Positions 7,398-18,831 of a stretch of 64,000 bases of DNA are shown piece by piece; positions within the stretch are counted from its first letter, which is position 1, and each line of letters starts with the position of its first letter. Under the pieces are notes generated by a model. It ran no database searches. It worked only from the letters and a program-made list of their open reading frames with translations, and was not told the origin of the DNA. Both the position numbers and the translations under genes were made by a program. This stretch comes from Psychrobacter alimentarius (lineage in GTDB: Bacteria; Pseudomonadota; Gammaproteobacteria; Pseudomonadales; Moraxellaceae): assembly GCF_001606025.1 (NCBI RefSeq), contig NZ_CP014945.1:2914001-2978000 (forward strand), read 5' to 3'.

Positions 7398-8606
7398 TAA
7401 ATGTAAATCTGTCTCACCGCCTTGCTGCTTTATTTTTCGCTGCTCACGACGCTGATAGCCCAGACCTGAAGCGGCATACCAATGCGGCTTGGTGGTCTGC
7501 AACAAGTCACTCAACTGTTGCAACTGCGCTTGCAAAGTCTTGGTTAACCAAAAGTATCCCTGCCACTCAAATGCTAAGTGATGGACGCTTGGGTATTCTG
7601 ATACAGTAATGCGCGTAATGGGACGAAACATCTCATCACTTGGACTACGCAGCACGGCTGCCATATGTTGCATAGCCTGAGTTAGCTCATGCTGATAATG
7701 AATCAACAGCGTATGGTTTTCGTCATCGATCTCAATATTGGCCAAGCGCGGTGCCGCACTTAACAACAAATCGATGGTTCCAATAATATTACGATGCGTA
7801 CGCTGAATGGTCTCTAAGGTCTCTTTTTTGATGCCTGATTCACTCGCAGTTGCTGCGATATGAGGACGTACCGCCAGTAATCGCTTATTGATCTGCTGTA
7901 ATGAGGTGACCAGCACTTTATCAACGGGCACATCATTAGCGGGAAAAGCGACTGTATCTGGTTGCTTGGCAGCGCTATCGGTTATACCTTCTGCGGCGTC
8001 AATGTGATTGCCCACGCCTGCATAGAGACTGCCACAGGCCTCAAGGTTACTTGCCAATAAAAAGCGCCACATCAAGGTGGATTTTAGGGGCAAAATCAAC
8101 GTCACTGCTACCGCAACACCGGTTCCAATTAAAATATTAAGGACACGGTAAATCCCATCTTGAGCGATAGTGCTATGGCCCAAATCTGAGACAATCATCA
8201 GCATAGTGATACCCGTCAGTAACCCTGTGTACCCAAGTTGCCTGATTGCCAAATAGCCAATGATGCCACTGAGCAAGCCAATGAGCGCATAATCTACCCA
8301 TAACCACGCGCCGACATTGTGAGTAAACCAAAGCACACCAAGTGCGGTAACAATACCGAACAATGTACCAAGTACTCGCTCTTTTGCCTTGGTATAGATC
8401 GCCCCTTGATACTGTAACAAGCCCAATATGATAAAGACCGTAATGGTTGTCCATTCTCCATGAGGAAGATTGGTAAGTTTGTTCGCTAAAAACGCCAGTA
8501 TTATTGCCACACCCAAACGTATGGCATGCAACACATCCGCATACTGATAGCGAACATAAGGCTCAATAAACGGTGCGGTAAATCGTTGCCACATAGGTAA
8601 TTTCAC
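7395..8606 (-). CDS. FUSC-family inner membrane protein
   Basis: A 403-residue protein with an N-terminal membrane half (about 25-180) of around six helices and a soluble helical C-terminal half. The segment LTNLPHGEWTTITVFIILG followed by KERVLGTLFGIVTALG matches the fusaric-acid-resistance/YccS/AaeB-like FUSC domain. Relatives are proposed aromatic-acid or xenobiotic exporters, often with a periplasmic adaptor, but none is encoded next to it. The start MKLPMWQRF is taken from the first ATG. It converges on the potD-like gene. Function beyond family level is unknown. Confidence 0.75.
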   Translation of the reverse strand: MKLPMWQRFTAPFIEPYVRYQYADVLHAIRLGVAIILAFLANKLTNLPHGEWTTITVFIILGLLQYQGAIYTKAKERVLGTLFGIVTALGVLWFTHNVGAWLWVDYALIGLLSGIIGYLAIRQLGYTGLLTGITMLMIVSDLGHSTIAQDGIYRVLNILIGTGVAVAVTLILPLKSTLMWRFLLASNLEACGSLYAGVGNHIDAAEGITDSAAKQPDTVAFPANDVPVDKVLVTSLQQINKRLLAVRPHIAATASESGIKKETLETIQRTHRNIIGTIDLLLSAAPRLANIEIDDENHTLLIHYQHELTQAMQHMAAVLRSPSDEMFRPITRITVSEYPSVHHLAFEWQGYFWLTKTLQAQLQQLSDLLQTTKPHWYAASGLGYQRREQRKIKQQGGETDLHL

Positions 8607-8708
8607 ACAAAACCACTCTTGTTAGTTGATGGTTAGAATCAGGAAGATAAATGAAAAGCTACAAGTGAACATGCTAGCAGCCACGTCTGTATTTACAAAG
8701 CCATTCTC

Positions 8709-8750
8709 AAAAAAAAACGTCTTTTGCCTATTAAAAGACAAAAGACGTTT
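8709..8750 (-). terminator. terminator of the gltBD operon
   Basis: A 12-bp perfect stem (8715-8726 with 8739-8750, AAACGTCTTTTG/CAAAAGACGTTT) has a 12-nt loop. On the minus strand it is followed by a run of T. It lies about 40 bp after the gltD stop. Confidence 0.85.
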
Positions 8751-8791
8751 GAGGTCAAAACTCATAACTACTTTAAGTGAAAAGCCTTTAC

Positions 8792-10321
<1,530 letters not shown>

Positions 10322-10377
10322 TTAAAATATTTCTAAAACCTATTGCCAAATGACCAATAAAAGTCATAACAGATCCC

Positions 10378-13300
10378 TTATTGAGGATCAGCCATGGTGG
10401 TTTTAAGAAGGCTCGCAATGTTCGCCGCTTTTGGCTTCACTAAGTAAAATTTACGAACGTAATGTTCAAAATCAGCCAGTATTGTCTGACCCCATGCACT
10501 GCCAGTTTTGTCTACATGCGTGCTGATCACTCGTTGCAAATAAATACGATGTTCTTCCGTTTGCTCGCTTGAGATACGGTTCAAATCAATCAGCTCATGG
10601 TTGCAGCGATCAAAGAAGTCGCCATCCATGTCGAGCACATAGGCGAAACCGCCTGTCATGCCTGCGCCGAAGTTAAGACCAGTGCGCCCCAGTATGGTAA
10701 CGATGCCGCCTGTCATATATTCACAGCAGTGATCACCAGTGCCTTCAATAACCGCATGTGTACCTGAGTTACGAACCGCAAAACGCTCACCTGCTGTACC
10801 CGCTGCATACAATTTACCACCAGTGGCACCATACAAACAGGTGTTGCCAATGATTGCTGTGTCTTGTGCATTAAAGCTTGAGTCTTTCGGTGGATAAATG
10901 ACAATCTCGCCACCTGCCATGCCCTTACCGACATAATCGTTGGCATCGCCTTCAAGCTCAATATTTAAACCGCCAGCATTCCATACACCCAAACTTTGTC
11001 CTGCCGTGCCTGTCAGATGCAACTTGATTGGCATATCGCTCATACCAAGGTTGCCCCATAGTTGGGCAATCTCGCCAGAAATACGGGCGCCGATAGATCG
11101 GTCACAGTTACCAACATAATAGCTATATTCGCCGCCTGTTCCTTGACGAATACTTAATAACATATCACTAATCATCTGCTCAGCAAGTAAACCTTTATCA
11201 AACGGCTCATTTCGCGTCACTTGACACGTTTGTGCTTTACCCTCTGCTGCTGGATGACTAAACAGCAATGGTGTTAAGTCAAGATGACGTTGCTTATCAG
11301 TATTTCCTTCTAATACTTCAAGCAAATCTGTACGTCCAACCAACGCTTCCATACTACTAACGCCAAGCGCTGCAAGCCACTCACGTGTCTCAGTTGCGAC
11401 GAACTTGAAGAAGTTGATTAACATCTCAGCCTCGCCAATGAAATGATCATCGCGCAACATGGCTTTTTGTGTGGCAACGCCTGTCGGACAGTTGTTAAGA
11501 TGACAGATACGTAGGTATTTACAACCAACCGCAATCATCGGTGTGGTACCGAAACCGAAACTTTCCGCTCCAAGAATGGCTGCTTTTACCACATCAAGAC
11601 CCGTCTTTAAGCCACCATCCGTTTGTACACGGACTTTATCACGCAGTCCATTGACGCGTAACGACTGATGAGTCTCAGCAAGCCCTAACTCCCACGGTGA
11701 GCCTGCATGATGAATAGAAGACAGTGGAGACGCCGCTGTACCGCCATCATAACCTGAGATGGTGATTAAATCGGCGTAGGCTTTTGCCACCCCTGTTGCG
11801 ATGGTACCAACCCCAGGGCGTGAGACCAGTTTTACCGATACCAAAGCATCAGGATTGACTTGTTTTAAATCAAAAATCAGCTGTGCCAAATCTTCGATAG
11901 AATAAATATCGTGATGCGGCGGTGGTGAAATCAGTGTCACACCCGGTACAGAGTAACGCAAGCGCGCAATCAACGCATTGACCTTACCACCAGGTAGCTG
12001 ACCACCTTCACCTGGTTTTGCGCCTTGAGCGACTTTGATTTGCATCACTTCTGCTGAGCGCAGGTATGCTGGTGTAACCCCAAAACGACCCGAAGCAACT
12101 TGCTTGATTTTAGAGTTGCGCAACGTACCATAACGGGCTGGGTCTTCCCCGCCTTCACCAGAGTTTGAGCGTCCACCAATAGTGTTCATCGCCATAGCAA
12201 TGGCTTCATGCGCTTCAGGAGATAATGCGCCCAATGACATGCCCGCTGAATCAAAGCGCGTCAAAATCTCAGAGATATCTTCAACATCATTAATATCAAT
12301 ACTGTTGTCAGTCTTTAGCTGCAATAGATCACGCAACGTCGCGACTGGGCGGCTATTGACCAGATTGGCATACTGACGATAATTTTCATAATCGCCTGTG
12401 CGTACAGCCGTGTGTAAGCTGTTGATCACGTCTGGATTAAAGGCATGATACTCTTTGTTAAAGACAAACTTGAGCAAACCGCCTTGATCAAGTGGCGCAC
12501 GACGTTTAAAGGCATTTGCTGCCAATTGCGCTTGATCGGCTGCCAAATCTTCAAAAGTTGCGCCTTTGATACGACTTTGCACCCCTTTAAAGCACAAGTT
12601 TACGACTTCTTCAGACAGTCCGACCGCTTCAAACAGCTGCGCACCGCGATAAGACACAATGGTAGAGATACCCATTTTTGATAAGATTTTTAATAACCCC
12701 TTATCCAAGCCTTTACGGAAATTCACTCGCGCTTGAATCGGATCGCCGAGCAGCTCACCCGTTGCGACCAAATCATCAATGACATCGTAGGCTAAGTATG
12801 GATAAATACAGGTCGCACCAAAGCCAATCAATACCGCCACTTGATGCGAGTCACGTGCAAGACCTGTCTCAACAATCAGGTTGGCATCGGTACGAATACC
12901 GCGGGCAATCAGATAGTGATGCACAGCGCCAGTCACCATAATCGCGTTGGCAGGTACTTTGTCTGCGTCAATGGCTTTATCAGACAGTACGACTAACGTA
13001 TTACCAGCACGGATACTGCTCTCAACCTGCTCACAAATACTCTTAATGGCATCAGACAAGCTCAGGGTGCGATCATAGTTCAAGTCAATGCGAGCGGTCT
13101 TGAACGCTGGATCATTCAACGTTTCAAGCTGCTGCATTTTACTGGCTGACAATACTGGCGACGATAAAATAATACGATGTGCGTCTCTTGCTGAGGGCGC
13201 AAACACATTGGTTTCTGCGCCTAGGCAAGTTTGTAATGACATTACGATAGATTCACGTAATGGATCAATCGGTGGATTGGTTACCTGGGCAAACTGCTGA

Positions 13301-14841
13301 CGGAAAAAGTCGCCGACATGGCGGATTTGCTGCGACAGTACCGCCATCGGCGTATCATCACCCATCGACCCCACTGGCTCTTGACCATTTTCGGCATTGG
13401 GACGAATGATTTCTGTGCGCTCTTCATTGGTGATGTGATACATTTTTTGTAAGGCTTTTAGCTTATCACCGCGGCAAGACTGCGCTGCCAAGGTTTCTTC
13501 TAAACGTTCATCATCACGAATACGTGTTGCCTCTTCACGTAGCCATTTGCGATATGGATGTGCCTTTTTGAGTAGAGTTGCAATGGCTTTAGTATCTAAA
13601 ATTTGACCTGTCAACGTATCAATGACCAGCATTTGACCTGGGCCAACTCGGCCTTTTGCCAATACATCTTGCGGTGAATAATCCCAAACACCAACCTCGG
13701 AGGCGACCGTAATATAACCATTTTTGGTCGTCACCCAGCGCGATGGACGTAGACCGTTGCGATCTAGCATACAAACAGCATAACGCCCGTCTTGAATGAC
13801 CAAACCTGCTGGGCCATCCCATGCTTCCATGTGCTGCGAGTAAAACTCATAAAACGCGCGTAAGTCCATATCCATGCTATCGACATTCTGCCACGCTGGT
13901 GGTACTAGGATTGACATCGCGTGGAATAGATTCATGCCACCTGACATCAGTACTTCAAGCATGTTGTCTAAGCTTGAGGAGTCTGAGCCTGTGCTATTTA
14001 CTAGAGGAGTTAGTTGATTCAACTCAGGCAATTTTTTAGATTTTAGCTTTGGTGTGCGCGCCTCAGACCAATTACGGTTACCTGTAATGGTATTTAGCTC
14101 GCCATTGTGAGCAAGATAGCGGAATGGCTGAGCAAGCGGCCAGCGCGGTAGTGTATTGGTTGAAAAACGCTGATGAAAGACCACAATGTGTGAGGCCAAA
14201 CGCTCATCTTGTAAATCTAAAAAGAAGGCTGGCAAGTCTGATGGCATCACCAGACCTTTATAAATAATCGTCTGACAACTCAATGAGCAAACATAAAACA
14301 ACTCATCATCAGTCAGACGCTGCTCTGCCTTTTTACGCGCAACAAACAGCTTACGGTTGAAATCATCTGCCGCCAAATCATCGGGAGCATTGACAAATAC
14401 TTGCTTAAAATCTGGTAGCGTCTCACGACCAATCTCGCCGACGATACTCAAATCAAGCGGTACATCACGCCAACCAGCGACGTCTAGTCCTTGTGCCACA
14501 AGCTCATCGTTTAGCATTTGCTGGCTATGCTTGGCTTTTGTCTCGTCCGTATTTACGAACACCATGCCCACGGCAAAATTATCCGTAATGGTCAATTGCT
14601 GCTCGGCGGCAATATTTTTAAAAAACTTGGTTGGCATCGCCAGTAATAGGCCACAACCGTCGCCCGTTCTACCGTCAGCAGCAACACCGCCGCGGTGGGT
14701 CATACAGCTCAAGCTATGAATAGCAGTTTTTACCAAATTATGGCTGGCTTCACCCTCAATGTGAGCAATCAAACCAAAACCGCAATTATCAGAAAAGTCA
14801 TCTGGCGTGGCCAGGTGGGTTTGCGAGGAAATCATTGACAT
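10378..14841 (-). CDS. gltB: glutamate synthase (NADPH) large subunit
   Basis: The alpha subunit of GOGAT, 1487 residues with the chosen start, close to the E. coli length. In order it has a type II glutamine amidotransferase domain, whose catalytic Cys20 ([12 protein letters not shown]) is exposed after removal of a 19-residue propeptide, a central domain, the FMN-binding synthase domain with the 3Fe-4S ligands [15 protein letters not shown], and the C-terminal GXGXG beta-helix ([14 protein letters not shown]). The ATG at 14841 has AAAGGA about 7 nt upstream. The frame extends 45 codons further but without family match. It is the first gene of gltB-gltD. Confidence 0.95.
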   Translation of the reverse strand: MSMISSQTHLATPDDFSDNCGFGLIAHIEGEASHNLVKTAIHSLSCMTHRGGVAADGRTGDGCGLLLAMPTKFFKNIAAEQQLTITDNFAVGMVFVNTDETKAKHSQQMLNDELVAQGLDVAGWRDVPLDLSIVGEIGRETLPDFKQVFVNAPDDLAADDFNRKLFVARKKAEQRLTDDELFYVCSLSCQTIIYKGLVMPSDLPAFFLDLQDERLASHIVVFHQRFSTNTLPRWPLAQPFRYLAHNGELNTITGNRNWSEARTPKLKSKKLPELNQLTPLVNSTGSDSSSLDNMLEVLMSGGMNLFHAMSILVPPAWQNVDSMDMDLRAFYEFYSQHMEAWDGPAGLVIQDGRYAVCMLDRNGLRPSRWVTTKNGYITVASEVGVWDYSPQDVLAKGRVGPGQMLVIDTLTGQILDTKAIATLLKKAHPYRKWLREEATRIRDDERLEETLAAQSCRGDKLKALQKMYHITNEERTEIIRPNAENGQEPVGSMGDDTPMAVLSQQIRHVGDFFRQQFAQVTNPPIDPLRESIVMSLQTCLGAETNVFAPSARDAHRIILSSPVLSASKMQQLETLNDPAFKTARIDLNYDRTLSLSDAIKSICEQVESSIRAGNTLVVLSDKAIDADKVPANAIMVTGAVHHYLIARGIRTDANLIVETGLARDSHQVAVLIGFGATCIYPYLAYDVIDDLVATGELLGDPIQARVNFRKGLDKGLLKILSKMGISTIVSYRGAQLFEAVGLSEEVVNLCFKGVQSRIKGATFEDLAADQAQLAANAFKRRAPLDQGGLLKFVFNKEYHAFNPDVINSLHTAVRTGDYENYRQYANLVNSRPVATLRDLLQLKTDNSIDINDVEDISEILTRFDSAGMSLGALSPEAHEAIAMAMNTIGGRSNSGEGGEDPARYGTLRNSKIKQVASGRFGVTPAYLRSAEVMQIKVAQGAKPGEGGQLPGGKVNALIARLRYSVPGVTLISPPPHHDIYSIEDLAQLIFDLKQVNPDALVSVKLVSRPGVGTIATGVAKAYADLITISGYDGGTAASPLSSIHHAGSPWELGLAETHQSLRVNGLRDKVRVQTDGGLKTGLDVVKAAILGAESFGFGTTPMIAVGCKYLRICHLNNCPTGVATQKAMLRDDHFIGEAEMLINFFKFVATETREWLAALGVSSMEALVGRTDLLEVLEGNTDKQRHLDLTPLLFSHPAAEGKAQTCQVTRNEPFDKGLLAEQMISDMLLSIRQGTGGEYSYYVGNCDRSIGARISGEIAQLWGNLGMSDMPIKLHLTGTAGQSLGVWNAGGLNIELEGDANDYVGKGMAGGEIVIYPPKDSSFNAQDTAIIGNTCLYGATGGKLYAAGTAGERFAVRNSGTHAVIEGTGDHCCEYMTGGIVTILGRTGLNFGAGMTGGFAYVLDMDGDFFDRCNHELIDLNRISSEQTEEHRIYLQRVISTHVDKTGSAWGQTILADFEHYVRKFYLVKPKAANIASLLKTTMADPQ

Positions 14842-15649
14842 AGCTGGTCCTTTTAAGTAAACGGGTAGCGTATATATCCAATGCGGCACATAAGCTGACA
14901 CCCGTAGGCAGAACGGGCTGATAATTAATATTCGTATATCAACATTAATAAATGGCGTGATGCACATACACATCATATCTGGAGAGGAAAATTAAAACTT
15001 GCCCTTTCCAGTCATTAGATGATGTTTTGACAGATAATTGGCATATTAACAGGTAGTCAGCAGTAACCCTTTACAATGGGAGGAAATACGACCCTGTATA
15101 TCCGTTATTCATTCATCAATGATGTACTATCGCATCTTGAGTAACGCTTGTCACTGTATCATGCCTAGCGCTTAGAACTGATAAGCAAGGCTTTGAATGA
15201 CAGTGCATTCGATTGGTTTTGAATATCTGACGCTCTGTATTCAAGCGCTTTAGTCACTCTAATCAGAGCGACCATAAGAGAGGTTGGACTACTTGTGAGC
15301 GTTTTAATTTAAACAGCAAGTAGTCACGCTTGAGACAACAAGTCTTAGTAAAATGCTCTATAAATGCCAGAAAGCTTACTAAATAATTGTTAAATATACA
15401 GTTTTTACGATAACTATACAGAACGTCGCCCACAGTTATATTAGTTAATGATTTGGAAAAAATCTAGTCTTTTCTATCAATTCATTAGCCATATTTTGTA
15501 AGACTACGTATTCCTATTGGTTATGAGACAAAAGAAAATACTAATCTGACACTAAATCAAAGTAATATTTCTCGGCCTCAAATAGAGTAATTCTTACATA
15601 TTCGCAGGTTTAATAAGACAACCTCAGCAATGATTAAATAATAATCCCC
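14842..15649. other. long non-coding region upstream of gltB
   Basis: About 800 bp with no supported gene on either strand. It must carry the gltB promoter. A small hairpin (CCCGT 14901-14905 with ACGGG 14913-14917) lies in the probable gltB leader. The rest is AT-rich, with no repeat, tRNA or recognised riboswitch. Confidence 0.5.
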
Positions 15650-15684
15650 ACAAAAAACCCACTCAGTATGTCTACTAGTGGGTT
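15650..15684 (-). terminator. terminator downstream of the aroK-aroB-damX-like unit
   Basis: The stem AACCCACT (15656-15663) pairs with AGTGGGTT (15677-15684) and has a 13-nt loop. It is followed on the minus strand by T6. It lies about 40 bp after the stop of the 15726-16817 gene. Confidence 0.8.
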
Positions 15685-15725
15685 CTTCGTACTTCTCATT
15701 ATGACTAAATAACAATTATCACATA

Positions 15726-16817
15726 CTAATTATTCTTATCTTCAATCAGCGCTTTCATACTATCAGGGTTAGTCTTAGGAGCAGCATTGGCGTTCCTGCT
15801 GGTGCTGTTTGAATTTGCGTTACCGTTGGTAGTTGGCTGCTTAGGCGTTGGTACGACTGGCGGTTTTTTAGCAGCACCGTTATCTGTCTCAGATGCTGAC
15901 GGCTTTTTATTGTCTTGGGTCGAAGGCTTGGTTGCGCCCTCTTCGCTTTTAGACGGTGCTGATGTGGCGCGATCTTCAAAACCAACGATGCGCTCTTCTG
16001 TAACGGATAACGTCTCAGAAGTATCGGCTGATTGACGAATGCTTTCGTCACCATAACTGGTTGATGATTGATTGCCCTGACCGTTGTTGCTTCCTGTATT
16101 TTGATCGTTATCCGCATCGCTAGCCTCTTGCGTTTGCTGACGCACAGGTACTTCGCGTTTGGTAGGCTTTAGGTTCACAGAACGTGTGCGCTTGGTGCTT
16201 AAGTCTTTGACAGGATCAGGACGCTCATAGTTATCGATGATACCAACATAACGGTTGATCTCTTCTGGTAATACACGCACATTATTAGGCAGTTTAAAGT
16301 CGATGAGTTTTGCTGCACCAATCGCTTCTTGCGGACTGCTCATAATGCCATAGGTCAGCATATAGCGTACTTGCTTCTCATCATCGAGATAACGGAAGTA
16401 AGCAAATTTATCGCGGTCGTCACGGCCTTCTAAATAACTGACAATCACGTCATTTTCAGCCACATTCATGACCTGCACTGTCCACTTGCCCTTATTTGCC
16501 AGCAGATAACGTTTGTCTTTAAACTCTTTAGGATAGTTACGCAAATCCCGAACCGTCGTATCAAAACTGATAGGCTGTACATCTGTGTCCAGCTCATGTA
16601 ATGATTCAATCTTCAATGGCTGTTTAAGCTCAGTACTTAGGGTTTGCGGTGTTGATATCGGGGCATTTTCGATTTTAGCACCCATCGCTGGCGTCTGACT
16701 CAACATCCAAATTAATGCTGTGACCACCCCCAGTAGTAAGGTTACGACTAGCCATATCAAGGCTTGACGACGATATGATTGGCTAGCGGTACGAGGCGTC
16801 GATCTGAAAGCAGCCAT
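15726..16817 (-). CDS. membrane-anchored SPOR-like protein in the damX position
   Basis: 363 residues: a basic cytoplasmic N-terminus, one membrane helix (about 17-40, ALIWLVVTLLLGVVTALIW), a linker, then a folded periplasmic region (about 105-200). That region opens with KGKWTVQVMNV, which resembles the start of SPOR peptidoglycan-binding domains. The last 160 residues are low-complexity (Ser, Asn, Thr, Pro, Lys). In many gammaproteobacteria aroK-aroB is followed by damX, a single-pass SPOR protein of the divisome, so position and topology suggest an analogue. SPOR identity is moderate inference. The ATG at 16817 has AAGGA 8 nt upstream; 18 codons of upstream frame are dismissed. Confidence 0.6.
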   Translation of the reverse strand: MAAFRSTPRTASQSYRRQALIWLVVTLLLGVVTALIWMLSQTPAMGAKIENAPISTPQTLSTELKQPLKIESLHELDTDVQPISFDTTVRDLRNYPKEFKDKRYLLANKGKWTVQVMNVAENDVIVSYLEGRDDRDKFAYFRYLDDEKQVRYMLTYGIMSSPQEAIGAAKLIDFKLPNNVRVLPEEINRYVGIIDNYERPDPVKDLSTKRTRSVNLKPTKREVPVRQQTQEASDADNDQNTGSNNGQGNQSSTSYGDESIRQSADTSETLSVTEERIVGFEDRATSAPSKSEEGATKPSTQDNKKPSASETDNGAAKKPPVVPTPKQPTTNGNANSNSTSRNANAAPKTNPDSMKALIEDKNN

Positions 16818-16947
16818 GAGAGTATCCTTGGTAAAAATATAGGTAACCGCATGAAGTAAATGCGTGTCCAACTGATGTTATGGCCGACCAATATATGTTG
16901 AATGGGGACGCGCAATGAACATTTATGCTCGTTAATCGCTTAATAGA

Positions 16948-18051
16948 TCATTCGCTATGTTGCGACAAAACGTTAGTCAAAAGGTTGGTATCAAAATCAT
17001 TGGTTAAGACAGCCTTGCCTAACGATTTTAACAAAATAAGGCGGATTTGTCCGTGTTTCACTTTTTTATCATGACCCATTAAATTCAAAGCTGTTTTGAC
17101 ATCAATAGGTGGCGGTGTGACAGGCAGATTGGCAAGTGTTAAAAGGCGCTTGATACGAGCAACTTCCTCAGTGGTTAACCAGCCGATTTTCTGTGATAGT
17201 TCAGCTGCTTGTACCATGCCAGCTGCAACTGCTTCACCATGGAGCCAATTGCCGTAGCCTTGATGGGTTTCAATCACATGTCCAAAGGTATGTCCAAAGT
17301 TCAACAATGCGCGTACGCCTGACTCTCTTTCGTCCTGCGCCACGATATCGGCCTTATACTGACAGCAGCGTTTTACTGCCTCACCAAGTACAGCCAGATC
17401 TAGTGCCATCATGGCAGGTAGGTTGTCTTCAAGCCATGTCAAAAACCGCTCATCCATGATAAGTGCATATTTAATCACTTCAGCAAGTCCTGCAGACAGC
17501 TCACGCGTAGGCAACGTTTTAAGCGTACTCATGTCAGCAAGTACCATCTGCGGCTGCCAAAAGGCACCAATCATATTTTTGCCTTGGGCATGATTGATAC
17601 CTGTCTTACCACCGACGCTTGAATCGACTTGTGACAATAGCGTCGTTGGAATCTGAATAAAATTCACACCGCGCATAAAACTTGCCGCGGCAAAACCCGT
17701 CATATCACCGACTACCCCGCCGCCAAGCGCAATAAGTGTGACATCACGATTAAAATGCTCAGCCATCAGTGCATCGTAAATTTGGTTGATACTGTCCTGA
17801 TTCTTATACTGCTCACCATCTGGCAGCACGCATACCTTGACTGTAAACTGTCCTGCCAGCTCTTCCTCTAATGCTTTTAAATATAAAGGCGCTACCGTAT
17901 CATTTGTGACAATCAGTACTTGGCGGCCACCAATATAAGGGGCGACTTGCTTCGCCATACTGTTGTTCTCTGTCACTGTTTTTTCAGTGATGACAATGGG
18001 ATAATCATGGCTTTGCGTATGAACAGTTAAGCCATCCTGAAACAATAACAT
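16948..18051 (-). CDS. aroB: 3-dehydroquinate synthase
   Basis: Second step of the shikimate pathway: converts DAHP to 3-dehydroquinate using NAD and a divalent metal. It has 367 residues, the normal length. The NAD/substrate motif is [19 protein letters not shown], followed by [19 protein letters not shown]. Zinc ligands are in the E of [12 protein letters not shown] and in the His residues of [12 protein letters not shown] and [11 protein letters not shown]. The ATG at 18051 has GGGAGT 5 nt upstream. It follows aroK with a 65-bp gap and is probably cotranscribed with it. Confidence 0.96.
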   Translation of the reverse strand: MLLFQDGLTVHTQSHDYPIVITEKTVTENNSMAKQVAPYIGGRQVLIVTNDTVAPLYLKALEEELAGQFTVKVCVLPDGEQYKNQDSINQIYDALMAEHFNRDVTLIALGGGVVGDMTGFAAASFMRGVNFIQIPTTLLSQVDSSVGGKTGINHAQGKNMIGAFWQPQMVLADMSTLKTLPTRELSAGLAEVIKYALIMDERFLTWLEDNLPAMMALDLAVLGEAVKRCCQYKADIVAQDERESGVRALLNFGHTFGHVIETHQGYGNWLHGEAVAAGMVQAAELSQKIGWLTTEEVARIKRLLTLANLPVTPPPIDVKTALNLMGHDKKVKHGQIRLILLKSLGKAVLTNDFDTNLLTNVLSQHSE

Positions 18052-18116
18052 TGAATACTCCCTGATGTATTAAATAAAGTAAAAGCAGAAGACTTCGGAT
18101 GGCTCTACCATCAAGC

Positions 18117-18686
18117 TTACTCTTCTTTTGGTTCTGGCTCTTTAGAAGTAGAAGGAATAAATGCGCCCAGCTGCTGTAAGAGCTGGTTCACCATATGACG
18201 TGGATAAGTATGACCGGTCGGCATAATGATATGGGCAACTTGGCGATATAATGGATCGCGTTTATTGTACAGTTCTTGCAAGATTTTTCTAGGATTGGGC
18301 TGCTGTAATAATGGTCTTGTTTTGTCTTTGGCAGTACGTGCCATTTGCACGTCAACAGGTGCATTCAAATAGACCACGATGCCACGTTGGCTTAGAAACT
18401 CGCGGTTTTCAGCACACATGACTGCGCCGCCGCCAGTCGCTAAGACAATTTGGTTTTTTTGAGTCAACTCATCAATGGCTCGTGTTTCACGCTCCCGAAA
18501 TCCAGCTTCGCCTTCTTTAGCAAAGATCCAAGCAATATCAGCCCCTGTCTGAGACTCAATATACCAATCACTGTCTACAAAAGAGCGCCCTAATTGCTTG
18601 GCAAGCAATTTACCGATCGTGGTCTTCCCTGCTCCCATCGGTCCTACTAAAAACACCGACGGTAATTCCTCCACCATAATACTCAC
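18117..18686 (-). CDS. aroK: shikimate kinase
   Basis: Phosphorylates shikimate at the 3-OH with ATP. It has 189 residues: Walker A GPMGAGKTTIGK, shikimate-binding DSDWYIE, R-E-R in GFRERET, the GGGAV motif, and the lid with RPLL and RDPLY. The C-terminus has a short charged tail (SKEPEPKEE). It starts its own transcription unit: a terminator separates it from pilQ upstream, although in many relatives pilQ-aroK-aroB are contiguous. Confidence 0.95.
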   Translation of the reverse strand: MSIMVEELPSVFLVGPMGAGKTTIGKLLAKQLGRSFVDSDWYIESQTGADIAWIFAKEGEAGFRERETRAIDELTQKNQIVLATGGGAVMCAENREFLSQRGIVVYLNAPVDVQMARTAKDKTRPLLQQPNPRKILQELYNKRDPLYRQVAHIIMPTGHTYPRHMVNQLLQQLGAFIPSTSKEPEPKEE

Positions 18687-18774
18687 TCAGCTAAATTAGG
18701 TATGATACAACGTCATTGATATTCTGGCTAGTAAGCAGCCATGATTATTGTGCGTACTGCTCAAAAGTCATGCG

Positions 18775-18806
18775 TAAAAAAAGCAAGCATCAGTGCTTGC
18801 TTCTTT
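18775..18806. terminator. terminator of the pilMNOPQ operon
   Basis: The stem AAGCAAGCA (18781-18789) pairs with TGCTTGCTT (18794-18802) and has a TCAG loop. It is followed on the minus strand by a run of T. It lies 30 bp after the pilQ stop and separates it from aroK. Confidence 0.88.
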
Positions 18807-18831
18807 TAAGTAAAAATCTATCAGTAGCCGT

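Noticed and set aside
15001..15600. Possible coding gene in the gltB upstream region
   Set aside because: No open frame with a start, ribosome site and protein-like composition was found on either strand.
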